Source of the DNA: Mycobacteriales bacterium
GTDB lineage: Bacteria > Actinomycetota > Actinomycetes > Mycobacteriales > CADCTP01
Assembly: GCA_035995165.1 (NCBI GenBank)
Contig: DASYKU010000019.1
Location: 20,813 to 84,812 of the forward strand
DNA: 64,000 bases
Direction of reading: 5' to 3'
The translations under genes and the position numbers were made by a program. This document shows positions 9,143-17,112 of this stretch, piece by piece; the first letter of the stretch is position 1; the number at the start of each line of letters is the position of its first letter. The notes beneath the pieces were generated by a model. The model was not told where the DNA came from, made no database searches, and worked only from the letters and a program-made list of their open reading frames with translations.

Positions 9143-9149
9143 AGTGACC
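9143..9149 (-). promoter_or_regulatory. GGTCACT motif upstream of the minus-strand catabolic operon
   Basis: One copy of the heptamer that is repeated at 574-696 lies about 160 bases upstream of the start at 8982, in the same orientation relative to the gene. Nearby, around 9090-9100, is an ATACcGTAT palindrome that may belong to the promoter. A shared regulator for both ABC operons is inferred. Confidence 0.35.
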
Positions 9150-9166
9150 AACGGTTTCGGACGCAT

Positions 9167-9973
9167 CTACGCTTCGGCACCCGGAGTGGGACGAGCGGCG
9201 CTCTTGCGGGCGACCCACACGCACTCCGACGGCCACCGACGGGCCCAATCCACGTCCACGAACGGCCAGGGCGTCGTCCCGTCCTCCGGAGCGCGGATCT
9301 CGGTCAGCCCCTCGACGTCGAAACCGGCGTCGCGCAGCACCCGGAACCACTGCCCGTACGGCAGCTGGAACTCGGTGGTGCCGAAGGCGGGGGTGTCGAT
9401 CTCGTACAGCCCGAAGTACGGCCGGATCAACCGGTCGGTGGCCAGCCCGCTGGCGTCGGTCCTGCTGCAGATGGTGAGCAGCGGGCTCGCAGTGAGGAAG
9501 ATCAGCCAACCGCCGGGGCGCAGCAGCCGGGCCGCCTCCGGCACCCAGCGGTGCGGGTCGCACCAGCTGCTCGCGCCGTACTCGGACAGGGCCAGGTCGA
9601 AGCGGCCGTCCGGGTAGTCCACCCGCTCGGCGTCGCCGTGCACGAGCGGGAACTCCAGGCCGTGCTGCTGCTGGAGCTCGCGGGCGAAGCCGAGCTGCTG
9701 GGCCGAGGCGTCCAGGGCGACCGGGCGGGCGCCGGCCCGGGCCAGCCAGGCCGAGAAGTACGCGGTGCCGCAGCCGAGCTCGATCGTGTCCATCCCGGCC
9801 ACGTCCGGCAGCAGGCGCAGCTCGGCCTCGGGGATGCTCCAGTCGCCCCAGTTCGGCTCGGCCGCCCACATGGCCGCGCCGTACTCGCGCTGCTGGGCGA
9901 ACTCGCCCTCGGCGCCGGTGAGCGAGTCCCAGAACCGCTGCGCCTGCTGGAGGCGGTCGTCCGGCCCGGTCAC
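9167..9973 (-). CDS. Class I SAM-dependent methyltransferase
   Basis: This 268-residue methyltransferase has motif I 'IELGCGTAYF' near residue 75, followed by 'PVALDAS' and 'FDLALSEYGAS'. These are hallmarks of the Methyltransf_11/UbiE-like group. The GTG start at 9973 overlaps the upstream ATPase stop by four bases (GTGA). The gene is therefore cotranscribed with a transport ATPase, as the unrelated methyltransferase at 2720 is with its binding protein. The repeated pairing of a methyltransferase with an ABC subunit suggests methylation is part of this pathway; the acceptor is unknown. Confidence 0.85.
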   Translation of the reverse strand: MTGPDDRLQQAQRFWDSLTGAEGEFAQQREYGAAMWAAEPNWGDWSIPEAELRLLPDVAGMDTIELGCGTAYFSAWLARAGARPVALDASAQQLGFARELQQQHGLEFPLVHGDAERVDYPDGRFDLALSEYGASSWCDPHRWVPEAARLLRPGGWLIFLTASPLLTICSRTDASGLATDRLIRPYFGLYEIDTPAFGTTEFQLPYGQWFRVLRDAGFDVEGLTEIRAPEDGTTPWPFVDVDWARRWPSECVWVARKSAARPTPGAEA

Positions 9974-10719
9974 GGGGCCGGCCGCCGCGGCACCTCGCGC
10001 AGCAGGTCCGAGACCTCGCCGGCGACCTTGCCGAACTCCTCCGAGTAGCGCAGGTCCGGCTGTCGCGGGTACCCGAACGGCACCGGCACGTCGCCGAGGA
10101 TGCGGCCCGGCCGCGGCGACATCACCACCACCCGGGTGGACAGGAACACCGCCTCGGCCACCGAGTGGGTGATGAACAGCGCGGCGAAGTGCCGGTCCGC
10201 GAACAGCTGCAGCAGCTCGTCGTTCAGCCGCTCCCGGGTCATCTCGTCCAGCGCGCCGAACGGCTCGTCGAAGAGGAACACGTCCGGCTGCAGCACCAGC
10301 GAGCGGGCCAGCGAGGTCCGCATCCGCATGCCGCCGGACAGCGAGCGCGGCCGGTGCTTCTCGAAGCCGTCCAGCCCGACGACGCGGATGGCGTCGGTGA
10401 CCCGGGCCTCCCGCTCGGCCTTGGGCAGGTGCTCCAGCTCGGCCAGCAGCCCGACGTTCTTGCGGACCGTACGCCAGGGCAGCAGCGTCGGGTCCTGGAA
10501 GACGTAGCCGACGTGGTCGGAGGAGACCGTCACGGTCCCGGTGGAGGCGTGGTCCAGGCCGGAGGCCAGCCGGAGCAGGGTGCTCTTCCCGCACCCGGAC
10601 GGGCCGACGACCGAGACGAACTCGCCGCGGTCCACCACGAGGCCGACGTCCTGCAGCGCCTGGGTGCCGTCGGGGAAGGTCCGGCCGACGCCGGCGAACT
10701 CCAGCATCGGGGCAGTCAC
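9970..10719 (-). CDS. ABC transporter ATP-binding protein, second NitT/TauT family paralogue
   Basis: This 249-residue ATPase has Walker A at residues 39-47 (GPSGCGKST), a Q-loop in 'YVFQDPTLLPW', 'SLSGGMRMR' near 126-134, Walker B with Asp151-Glu152 and a switch His near 185. It is clearly paralogous to the protein at 730-1530. The GTG at 10719 was chosen; an internal ATG at 10707 lacks a binding site. It heads a two-gene operon with the methyltransferase and probably energises one of the two permeases nearby. Confidence 0.9.
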   Translation of the reverse strand: MTAPMLEFAGVGRTFPDGTQALQDVGLVVDRGEFVSVVGPSGCGKSTLLRLASGLDHASTGTVTVSSDHVGYVFQDPTLLPWRTVRKNVGLLAELEHLPKAEREARVTDAIRVVGLDGFEKHRPRSLSGGMRMRTSLARSLVLQPDVFLFDEPFGALDEMTRERLNDELLQLFADRHFAALFITHSVAEAVFLSTRVVVMSPRPGRILGDVPVPFGYPRQPDLRYSEEFGKVAGEVSDLLREVPRRPAP

Positions 10720-10753
10720 GTTCCGGGATAGTAGTCGGGCGGCCTGAGGCCGG

Positions 10754-11761
10754 TCAGCGGCCCAGGAGCCGGGACATGACCTCGTTGTCCTCGCCGTCCT
10801 CACGAGCGCGGCGTCGACGCGGTGGTACGGACTCGCCCGCGGCGGGCTGTCTCGGCGCGGGCGGGACGGGCGGCGACCCGTACTGCCGGCCGGGTGGCGG
10901 CGGGACGTAGGCCGGGGCCGGCGACGCGTAAGTGGGCGACTCGTAGCGCGGCGGCGCCGGCGTCTCATGGGACCGTGGCTGTCGGGGCGGTTCGTAGGCC
11001 GGTGGGGTCGAGTAGGTCGGTGGGGTCGAGTAAGCCGGTGGGGTCGAATAGGGCGGTGGGGTCGAATAGGGCGACGGGGCCGAGTAGGTCGGCGCCGGCG
11101 TGTACGACGGCGGGAGCGGATCGCTGAGCGGGTCCGGCCCGGGGTCGGCGTAGTTCGGGAACGGCGAGTAGCCGGAGGCGCCGTACGCCGGCGGCTCGTC
11201 GAAGATCGACGGCGCGGCCGGCTCCGGCGGCGGCACGGTCAGCTCCGGCGGCACCGGCATGCCGATCCCGAGCCGGCGGGCCTCGTCCTGCAGCGCCCGC
11301 AGGCTGCCGCCGATCAGCCGGGTGGTCTCGATCCGCTCCATCCGCAGCTCGCCGTCGAGCCGCTCGATCATCTCGCCCCGCATCCGGCCGACCTCACCGC
11401 GCAGCGCGGCCACGTCCTCGGCCAGCCCGCGCTCGAGCTCGCGGCGGAGGTAGACCTCCAGCTGCAGCTCGTACTCGCGGCGGGCCGCGACCTCGCGCTC
11501 CAGCTCGATCTCGTACGTCTTGCGCAGCTCGAGCGCGCTGCCGGGCCCGTCCCCGTCCGGCTCGGTCTCCCGCCGGCGCGGCGCCGCGAACGCGGCCAGC
11601 ACGAACGCCCAGAGCGCGCCGACCACCGCGACCCGCAGCGTCTGCGGGTCGTCGCTGATCACCACCGCCGCGGTCGAGGCCAGCGCGATGAGCACCGCCA
11701 GCCCCAGCGCGGCCGAGCGCAGGCCGCCGCGACCGGCTGATCCGGAGCGGGCGGGGGCCAT
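10754..11761 (-). CDS. Membrane-anchored coiled-coil protein with Pro-rich tail (DUF6779-like)
   Basis: This 335-residue protein of unknown function has three parts. Two hydrophobic segments lie at roughly 14-35 and 42-58. A highly charged helical, probably coiled-coil, region follows (about 80-175). The C-terminal ~150 residues are rich in Pro, Tyr and Ser, with tandem 'YSTPP' repeats, and end in a basic cluster. It resembles the actinobacterial DUF6779 group by layout, a tentative match. The repeats are also visible in DNA at about 10990-11095. It may be a cytoplasmic scaffold tethered to the membrane, which is inference. It is followed by the unlinked ABC gene pair. Confidence 0.7.
   Translation of the reverse strand: MAPARSGSAGRGGLRSAALGLAVLIALASTAAVVISDDPQTLRVAVVGALWAFVLAAFAAPRRRETEPDGDGPGSALELRKTYEIELEREVAARREYELQLEVYLRRELERGLAEDVAALRGEVGRMRGEMIERLDGELRMERIETTRLIGGSLRALQDEARRLGIGMPVPPELTVPPPEPAAPSIFDEPPAYGASGYSPFPNYADPGPDPLSDPLPPSYTPAPTYSAPSPYSTPPPYSTPPAYSTPPTYSTPPAYEPPRQPRSHETPAPPRYESPTYASPAPAYVPPPPGRQYGSPPVPPAPRQPAAGESVPPRRRRAREDGEDNEVMSRLLGR
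10990..11095. repeat. 18-bp tandem repeats encoding YSTPP units
   Basis: About five imperfect copies of an 18-base unit built around GGTGGGGTCGA lie inside the Pro-rich tail of the 10754-11761 gene. Such arrays change length easily by slippage while keeping the frame. Confidence 0.65.
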
Positions 11762-11795
11762 CGGGTCACCTTAGGGGACGCACGTGGCGAACTGC

Positions 11796-12707
11796 TCAGA
11801 TGAGCCGCGCGTCCTGCAGGAAGCGTTTGGCCAACCCGTCCGGGTCCTGGCCGTCGAGGTCCTGGCGCTTGTTCAGCTCCTGCAGCTTCTCCGTCGTCAG
11901 GGCCCGGTTCACGCTGTCCACCACCGCGCGGGCGGCGGCCGGCAGCCGGCTGCGGTAGAGCGCGAGGATGTTGCCGGCCGGCTGCAGCAGCAGGTCGTCG
12001 CGCAGCACCACCAGGCTGTCGGCCGCGATCCCGCCGGCCGAGGACTGCACGGTGCCCACGTCGACGGTGCCCTTGCGCAGCGCGGCGAAGATCTGCGGGG
12101 CGGACACGTCGCCGAGCTCGTCCACGCCCTTGAACCGCAGGCCGTAGCGGGCCTGCAGGCCGAGCAGGCAGAAGTCGTCGGTGGCGCAGCCGGTCGGGCC
12201 GCCGAGCACCAGGTCGCCGTTGAGCTTGGCCAGGTCCGAGACGGCGGCCAGCTTGTCGTCGTCGGCCAGCGTCTTCGGCACCGCGAACGCGGTCTGGTCG
12301 GTCGCGATCGAGGGCCGGGTCACCCCGAGCGGGCGGTCGGTGAGCAGCCCGTCCAGGATCCGGGCGGTGTGCTCGACGTCACCGGACGGAGCGGCCGGCC
12401 GGTGCGCGATCGGGACCCCGGTACGCAGGTACTCGGTGAGCGGGGCCAGGTAGTCCGGCACCACGTCCAGCTCGCCGCGCTGCAAGGCCGGCACGTACGC
12501 GGCCCGGCTGCCGGCGTCGAACCGGGTGGTGACGGCGAAGCCGGCCTTGGTCAGGGCCTGCGCGTACATCCGGGCGATGATCTGCTGCTCCGGCGCCAGG
12601 CCCGCGCCGACGACGACCGTCGGCTCGGCCGTGGCCGGCTTCGGGTCGCTGCCGGTGCAGCCGCTGACCAGCAGCACGGTCAGGACCAGCAGCAGCGCGG
12701 ACTTCAC
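11796..12707 (-). CDS. Glycine betaine/osmoprotectant-type ABC substrate-binding lipoprotein
   Basis: This 303-residue lipoprotein has a lipobox Cys17 in 'LLVSGCTG'. The mature part contains 'PTVVVGAGLAPEQQIIARMYAQAL', 'LDVVPDYLAPLTEYL' and 'LFQ'-less OpuAC-type features, as in ProX/OsmF/OpuCC receptors for betaine, choline or carnitine. No permease or ATPase gene is adjacent, so it is an orphan receptor that must use a transporter elsewhere or act as a sensor. The neighbouring gene upstream encodes a diguanylate cyclase. Family call moderately firm; ligand inferred. Confidence 0.75.
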   Translation of the reverse strand: MKSALLLVLTVLLVSGCTGSDPKPATAEPTVVVGAGLAPEQQIIARMYAQALTKAGFAVTTRFDAGSRAAYVPALQRGELDVVPDYLAPLTEYLRTGVPIAHRPAAPSGDVEHTARILDGLLTDRPLGVTRPSIATDQTAFAVPKTLADDDKLAAVSDLAKLNGDLVLGGPTGCATDDFCLLGLQARYGLRFKGVDELGDVSAPQIFAALRKGTVDVGTVQSSAGGIAADSLVVLRDDLLLQPAGNILALYRSRLPAAARAVVDSVNRALTTEKLQELNKRQDLDGQDPDGLAKRFLQDARLI

Positions 12708-12829
12708 CAGCGCTCGCCCACCCTCCCGGTCGTGTACGGCTCGCCCGACCGGGACCGGTCACGACCATTCGAGGGGGACAGCCAACCACGCGGACCGTAC
12801 GGCCCGCGTCCGGGTTTCCGGTTCGGGGT

Positions 12830-14155
12830 CTACTTGACCGCGCGCAGGGCCGCCGTGGCCGGCCGCGGCACGAACACCTCGGCGTTGCGGGTCGCCTGCT
12901 TGACCTTGTACATGTTCGCGTCGGCCGCGCCGAGCAGCCGGGCGGCCGGGAAGTCGGGATCGTCGGTGGACGCCTGGCCGATACTGGCCCGGACGTTGAC
13001 GATGCCCTCCTCGAACGCGACCGGCGCGGCCACCGCCTGGGCCAGCCGGTGCGCGATCTCCTCGGCCGGCACCTCGTGCGGCAGCGACTTGAGGATGACC
13101 ACGAACTCATCGCCGCCGAGCCGGCCGATCGTGTCGGTCGGCCGCAGCGCGCCCCGCATCCGCTCCGCCGCCGCCCGCAAGACCCGGTCCCCGACCGCGT
13201 GCCCGTGCATGTCGTTGACCTGCTTGAAGCCGTCGAGGTCGGCGAACAGGACGTGCACCTGGCCGGGTTCGGCCCGCAGCGAGCGCAGCGCGGCGCCGAG
13301 TTTGTGCAGCACCAGGCCCCGGTTGGGCAGCCCGGTCAGCGGGTCGTGGGTCGCCTTGCGGTGCAGGTCGTACTCGGTGTTCTTCTGCTGGGTCACGTCC
13401 ACCAGGTGGACGATGTACGACTTCTGCCCGACCAGCGCGGACACCGAGGCGTGCACCCAGCCGTCGCCGCCGGCCCCGGTCCGGTAGCGGAAGGTGCCGG
13501 AGACGTCGTCCTCGGTGCCGTCCACGACCCGGTCGAAGTCGCCGCGGACCCGCTCCGAGTCCTCCGGGTGCAGGTGGTGCCAGATCAGGTCGCCGTGCAG
13601 CGTGGCCATCCGGCGGCCGAACAGCCGGGCCAGCGCGGCGTTGACGTCGAGGAACATGCCCGCCCGGTCGACGATCGCCATCCCGGTCGGCGCGTTCTGG
13701 AACGCGGCCCGGAACTTCTCCTCGGCCGCCCGGACCTGGGCCTCGGAGCTGCGCCGGTGGGTGATGTCGCGGGCGACGATCAGCGCGCCGTTGCGGCCGC
13801 TGAAGGAGACCTGCCGGCCGGCCGCCTCGATCTGCACGGCCTGGCCGTCCAGCCGGATCAGGGTCTCCTCGACGTACTCGAGGTTCTTGCCGTCGACCAT
13901 TCCGCTCAGCCGCAGCTCGGCCTCGGACCGGATCGCCTCGTCCATGAAGTCGAGCGCCGGCCGGGTCTGCAGGTCGGAGATCTTGCTGGCGCCGAGCAGC
14001 TGCAGGCCGCGCCAGTTGGCGAAGGCGTGGTAGCCGTCGACGATCACGAACACCGCGTCCGGGGAGAGCTCGACCAGAGCCCGGAAGTGCTCGTCGGACG
14101 GGCCGACGACAAGGGAGCCGGCCTCCGGCTCACCTTCTCGACTGTGCCTGCCCAT
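12830..14155 (-). CDS. Diguanylate cyclase with two PAS domains
   Basis: This 441-residue cytoplasmic signalling protein has an N-terminal PAS-like domain (about 20-130), a second PAS (about 140-257) and a GGDEF domain (about 265-425). The catalytic GGDEF is intact at 347-351, and an inhibitory I-site RPTD (338-341) stands exactly five residues before it. It should therefore make c-di-GMP and be product-inhibited. No EAL or HD-GYP domain is present. No transmembrane segment is seen, so the PAS domains probably sense a cytosolic cue. It is monocistronic, and no c-di-GMP effector gene was seen nearby. Confidence 0.9.
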   Translation of the reverse strand: MGRHSREGEPEAGSLVVGPSDEHFRALVELSPDAVFVIVDGYHAFANWRGLQLLGASKISDLQTRPALDFMDEAIRSEAELRLSGMVDGKNLEYVEETLIRLDGQAVQIEAAGRQVSFSGRNGALIVARDITHRRSSEAQVRAAEEKFRAAFQNAPTGMAIVDRAGMFLDVNAALARLFGRRMATLHGDLIWHHLHPEDSERVRGDFDRVVDGTEDDVSGTFRYRTGAGGDGWVHASVSALVGQKSYIVHLVDVTQQKNTEYDLHRKATHDPLTGLPNRGLVLHKLGAALRSLRAEPGQVHVLFADLDGFKQVNDMHGHAVGDRVLRAAAERMRGALRPTDTIGRLGGDEFVVILKSLPHEVPAEEIAHRLAQAVAAPVAFEEGIVNVRASIGQASTDDPDFPAARLLGAADANMYKVKQATRNAEVFVPRPATAALRAVK

Positions 14156-14263
14156 CCCACCCCACTCAGGACCGATGACGACCCCAACTGATCCTAGGAA
14201 GTTAACAGTCCGATCGCGTTACGTCGCGGGTTCTTGTGGACGCTTCCGAGCTGCGACAAGTAG

Positions 14264-14749
14264 TTAGGCCCCGGTTGATCCATCCGGCCTAGTCCGCGTC
14301 TCGCTGTCCGGCGGTGCCGGGGCCCGGCAGCAGTATTCGAGCCACAGTCCGGCCCCGGCCAGGGCCAGCCCGGCGACCACCCCGACGCTCCCGGTACGGG
14401 TGTCGCCGCCGGCCGCCATGAGCTGCCCCAGCCGCGGTACGGCATAGAGCAGCAGGCCGGCCCAGCTGCCGGTCACGACCGCGCCGACGACCGCACTCGC
14501 CTTGGCCAGCGCGAACATCTGCGCCGCGACCAGCGGCTGCACCGGCAGCGCGCCGGGCCGCCGGCGGATCCGGTCGCGCAGCTGGTTGGCCGCGAGCGTC
14601 TCGGCGATGGCCAGCAGCACCAGCGAGAGCGGCACGAACCAGCTCAGCCGCGGCAGGTCGCCGTACCACTGGCGCAGGGCGAGCCAGGTGATGCCGGTCA
14701 CAGCCAGGGCGTAGCCGATCAGGTCCCGGATCCGGGTTGGGCTGATCAC
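14264..14749 (-). CDS. DUF3180 family membrane protein
   Basis: This 161-residue protein has four hydrophobic segments: near 10-27, 33-50, 75-105 and 125-142. It is typical of the actinobacterial DUF3180 family, which regularly follows folK as here. The GTG start overlaps the folK stop (GTGA), so it is the last gene of the folate operon. Function is unknown. Family assignment rests on size, topology and position. Confidence 0.82.
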   Translation of the reverse strand: MISPTRIRDLIGYALAVTGITWLALRQWYGDLPRLSWFVPLSLVLLAIAETLAANQLRDRIRRRPGALPVQPLVAAQMFALAKASAVVGAVVTGSWAGLLLYAVPRLGQLMAAGGDTRTGSVGVVAGLALAGAGLWLEYCCRAPAPPDSETRTRPDGSTGA

Positions 14750-15216
14750 CGCAGCACCAGGTCCGTACGGCGGACATCGTCGCTGTCCGTTATCAGGTCT
14801 GCAATACGACCCTGTCCGGTCAGGACCGCGTCCGGCTCGACGTCGGTCCAGGGCACCAGCACGAACGCACGCTCGTGGGCGTGCGGGTGCGGGAGGGTCA
14901 GGTCGGGGTCGGGATTGACCACGCCGTCCACGTCGATCACGTCGACGTCGAGGGTGCGCGGGCCCCAGTGCACCTCCCGGGTCCGGCCGGCGGCCTGCTC
15001 GCAGGCGTGCGCCCGGGCCAGCCAGCCGTACGCGTCGGTGCCGGGGTCGTCGACGACCAGGATCGCGTTGAGGTAGTCGTCCTGGTCGACGCCGCCCCAG
15101 GGTGCGGTCTCGTACACCGGGCTGACCGCGATCGGGTCGAGGGCGGCGACGACGGACTTCAGGTGCGCCAGCCGGTCGCCGAGATTCGACCCGATGGACA
15201 GCACGGCCCGGCTCAC
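14746..15216 (-). CDS. folK: 2-amino-4-hydroxy-6-hydroxymethyldihydropteridine pyrophosphokinase
   Basis: This 156-residue enzyme transfers pyrophosphate from ATP to hydroxymethyldihydropterin in folate synthesis. The family signatures are 'SIGSNLGDR' at the N-terminus, 'SPVYETAPWG' and 'R-HWGPRTLDVDVI', with the paired metal-binding Asp residues. 'LPHPHAHERAFVL' completes the active site. The start is a GTG with a weak ribosome site. It follows folB by 63 bases and is coupled to DUF3180 downstream. Confidence 0.95.
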   Translation of the reverse strand: MSRAVLSIGSNLGDRLAHLKSVVAALDPIAVSPVYETAPWGGVDQDDYLNAILVVDDPGTDAYGWLARAHACEQAAGRTREVHWGPRTLDVDVIDVDGVVNPDPDLTLPHPHAHERAFVLVPWTDVEPDAVLTGQGRIADLITDSDDVRRTDLVLR

Positions 15217-15279
15217 CGGCGCCGCCCGCTCGTCGGGGCGCTCATCGGTGGACCGCCGGGCCGCTCGGGGCCGGGGGGC

Positions 15280-15642
15280 TCACCGGCGGGACCGCCGGGC
15301 GGTCACCGCCACGTCGGCGAACTCGCGCTCGATCGGAGCCTGCGGCTTGTGCACCGTGACCTCGGCCGCGATCACCCGCTCATCGGCCATGCAGAGCTCG
15401 GCCAGCCGGGCCGCGAGCGTCTCGATGAGGTTGACCGGCTCGCCCTCGACCACGGTCGCCAACTTCTCGGCCAGCCCGCCGTAGTCGACGGTGTCGGCGA
15501 GGTCGTCGCTGGCCGCCGCCGGCTTGCTGTCCAGCCAGAGCGTGGCGTCGACGACGAAGTCCTGGCCGTCCCGGCGCTCGTGCTCGAAGACGCCGTGGTG
15601 GCCGCGGACAGTCAGGCCGGTCAGCGTGATCCGGTCAGCCAC
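15280..15642 (-). CDS. folB: Dihydroneopterin aldolase
   Basis: This 120-residue enzyme converts dihydroneopterin to hydroxymethyldihydropterin. '[24 protein letters not shown]' (written here as its conserved core) and '[15 protein letters not shown]' match the FolB fold, including the catalytic Glu near residue 22 and the later conserved Lys in '[10 protein letters not shown]'. The GTG start overlaps the folP stop by 8 bases, so it is translated with folP. Confidence 0.95.
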   Translation of the reverse strand: MADRITLTGLTVRGHHGVFEHERRDGQDFVVDATLWLDSKPAAASDDLADTVDYGGLAEKLATVVEGEPVNLIETLAARLAELCMADERVIAAEVTVHKPQAPIEREFADVAVTARRSRR

Positions 15643-16537
15643 GGGTCCACCCCCGCGGTCGCGGGACCGGCGGGCCGGCCGGGTCCTCGTCGGCGGCGGG
15701 CTGCTCGGCCGCCCGGGACCAGGCCCCGACGACCTTCAGCGCGTCCCGGGTCGGGGGCACCTCGTGCACGCGGACACCCCAGGCGCCCATCACCGCGGCC
15801 AGCACGCTGGTCGCCACCGTCGCGTTCTCCCGGGCGTCGACCGGGGCCGGGGTGCCGTCCGGGCCGGCCAGCAGCCGGCCGAGGAACGCCTTGCGGGAGG
15901 CGCCGACCAGCACCGGGAACCCGAGCGCGGTCAGCTCGTCCAGCCGGGCCAGCAGGGTCCAGTTGTGCTCGGCGGTCTTGGCGAAGCCGAGCCCGGGGTC
16001 GAGCACGATGTTGTCCGGGTTGACCCCCGCGGCCACGGCCGCGTCGACCTGCCGGGCCAGCTCGGCGCCGACGTCCTTGACCACGTCGTCGTACCGGGCC
16101 AGGGCCTGCATGTCGCGGCTGTGGCCGCGCCAGTGCATGAGGATCCAGGGCACCCCGGCGGCGGCGACGACCTTGGCCATGGCCGGGTCGGCCAGCCCGC
16201 CGCTGACGTCGTTGACGATGCGGGCGCCGGCGTCCAGGGCGGCTTCGGCCACCGCGGCCCGGGAGGTGTCGACGCTGACCGGGACCCCGCCGGCCGCCAG
16301 CGCCCGGATCGCCGGCGCCACCCGGCGGATCTCCTCCTCGGCGTCGACCCGCTCGGCGCCCGGGCGGGTCGACTCGCCACCGACGTCGACGAGGTCGGCG
16401 CCCGCGGCCGCGAGTGCCAGGCCGTGCGCGACGGCGGCGTCGAGGTCGGCGTACCGGCCGCCGTCGCTGAACGAGTCGGGCGTCACGTTGAGCACGCCCA
16501 TCAGCACGCACCGGTCCGGCCGGGGCAGTCCGGTCAT
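15635..16537 (-). CDS. folP: Dihydropteroate synthase
   Basis: This 300-residue enzyme joins p-aminobenzoate to the pterin and is the target of sulfonamides. The motifs are '[16 protein letters not shown]', '[11 protein letters not shown]', 'NDVSGG', '[10 protein letters not shown]' and 'GASRKAFL', in the order expected for the TIM-barrel. It overlaps folE by four bases (ATGA) and folB by eight. A ~25-residue Pro/Arg-rich tail follows the conserved domain. Confidence 0.96.
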   Translation of the reverse strand: MTGLPRPDRCVLMGVLNVTPDSFSDGGRYADLDAAVAHGLALAAAGADLVDVGGESTRPGAERVDAEEEIRRVAPAIRALAAGGVPVSVDTSRAAVAEAALDAGARIVNDVSGGLADPAMAKVVAAAGVPWILMHWRGHSRDMQALARYDDVVKDVGAELARQVDAAVAAGVNPDNIVLDPGLGFAKTAEHNWTLLARLDELTALGFPVLVGASRKAFLGRLLAGPDGTPAPVDARENATVATSVLAAVMGAWGVRVHEVPPTRDALKVVGAWSRAAEQPAADEDPAGPPVPRPRGWTRG

Positions 16538-17112
16538 CTGCCCAGGATGAGGCTCATCGCCTCGGCACGGGTGGAGGGCTGGGTCTGGAACTGGCCGCGG
16601 ACGGCGGAGGTGACCGTCCGGGCGCCGGGCTTGCGGATGCCGCGCATCGACATGCACAGGTGCTCGGCCTCGATCACCACGATCGCGCCGCGCGGCTCCA
16701 GCCGGCGCATGATCGCGTCCGCGACCTCCGACGTGAGCCGCTCCTGCACCTGCGGGCGCTTGGCGTAGAGGTCGACGACGCGGGCGAGCTTGCTCAGGCC
16801 GGTGATCCGGCCGTCCGCGTTCGGGATGTAGCCGACGTGCGCGACGCCGTGGAACGGGACCAGGTGGTGCTCGCAGGTCGAGTACATGTCGATGTCCTTG
16901 ACCAGGACCATCTCTTCGTGGTGCTCGTCGAAGGTGGTCTGCAGGACCTCGGACGGGTCGACGTAGAGGCCCGCGAACTGTTCCGCGTAGGCCCGGGCGA
17001 CCCGCTCGGGCGTACGCCGCAGGCCCTCCCGCTCGGGGTCCTCCCCGAGCGCGATCAGCAGGTCCAGAACGGCCGCCTCGACCTTGGCCATGTCGAACGA
17101 GCCGGTGGTCAA
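16534..17112 (-). CDS. folE: GTP cyclohydrolase I
   Basis: This enzyme makes dihydroneopterin triphosphate from GTP, the first step of folate synthesis. The conserved segments are '[20 protein letters not shown]' with its zinc Cys and His residues, '[20 protein letters not shown]', 'EHLCMSMRG' and 'TVTSAVRG'. I prefer the TTG at 17112, which overlaps the ftsH stop (TTGA) and adds the 'TTGSFD' segment seen in other actinobacterial FolE proteins. The ATG at 17091 is the alternative. It begins the folate run folE-folP-folB-folK. Confidence 0.95.
   Translation of the reverse strand: MTTGSFDMAKVEAAVLDLLIALGEDPEREGLRRTPERVARAYAEQFAGLYVDPSEVLQTTFDEHHEEMVLVKDIDMYSTCEHHLVPFHGVAHVGYIPNADGRITGLSKLARVVDLYAKRPQVQERLTSEVADAIMRRLEPRGAIVVIEAEHLCMSMRGIRKPGARTVTSAVRGQFQTQPSTRAEAMSLILGR

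Noticed and set aside
10990..11095. Regular 18-base repeats considered as a CRISPR array
   Set aside because: There are no unique spacers; the units are contiguous, in frame and encode a Pro-rich tail.
11784..13487. Long plus-strand open frame opposite the receptor and cyclase genes
   Set aside because: It is a shadow of GC-biased minus-strand genes with low-complexity composition. The minus strand carries recognisable domains.
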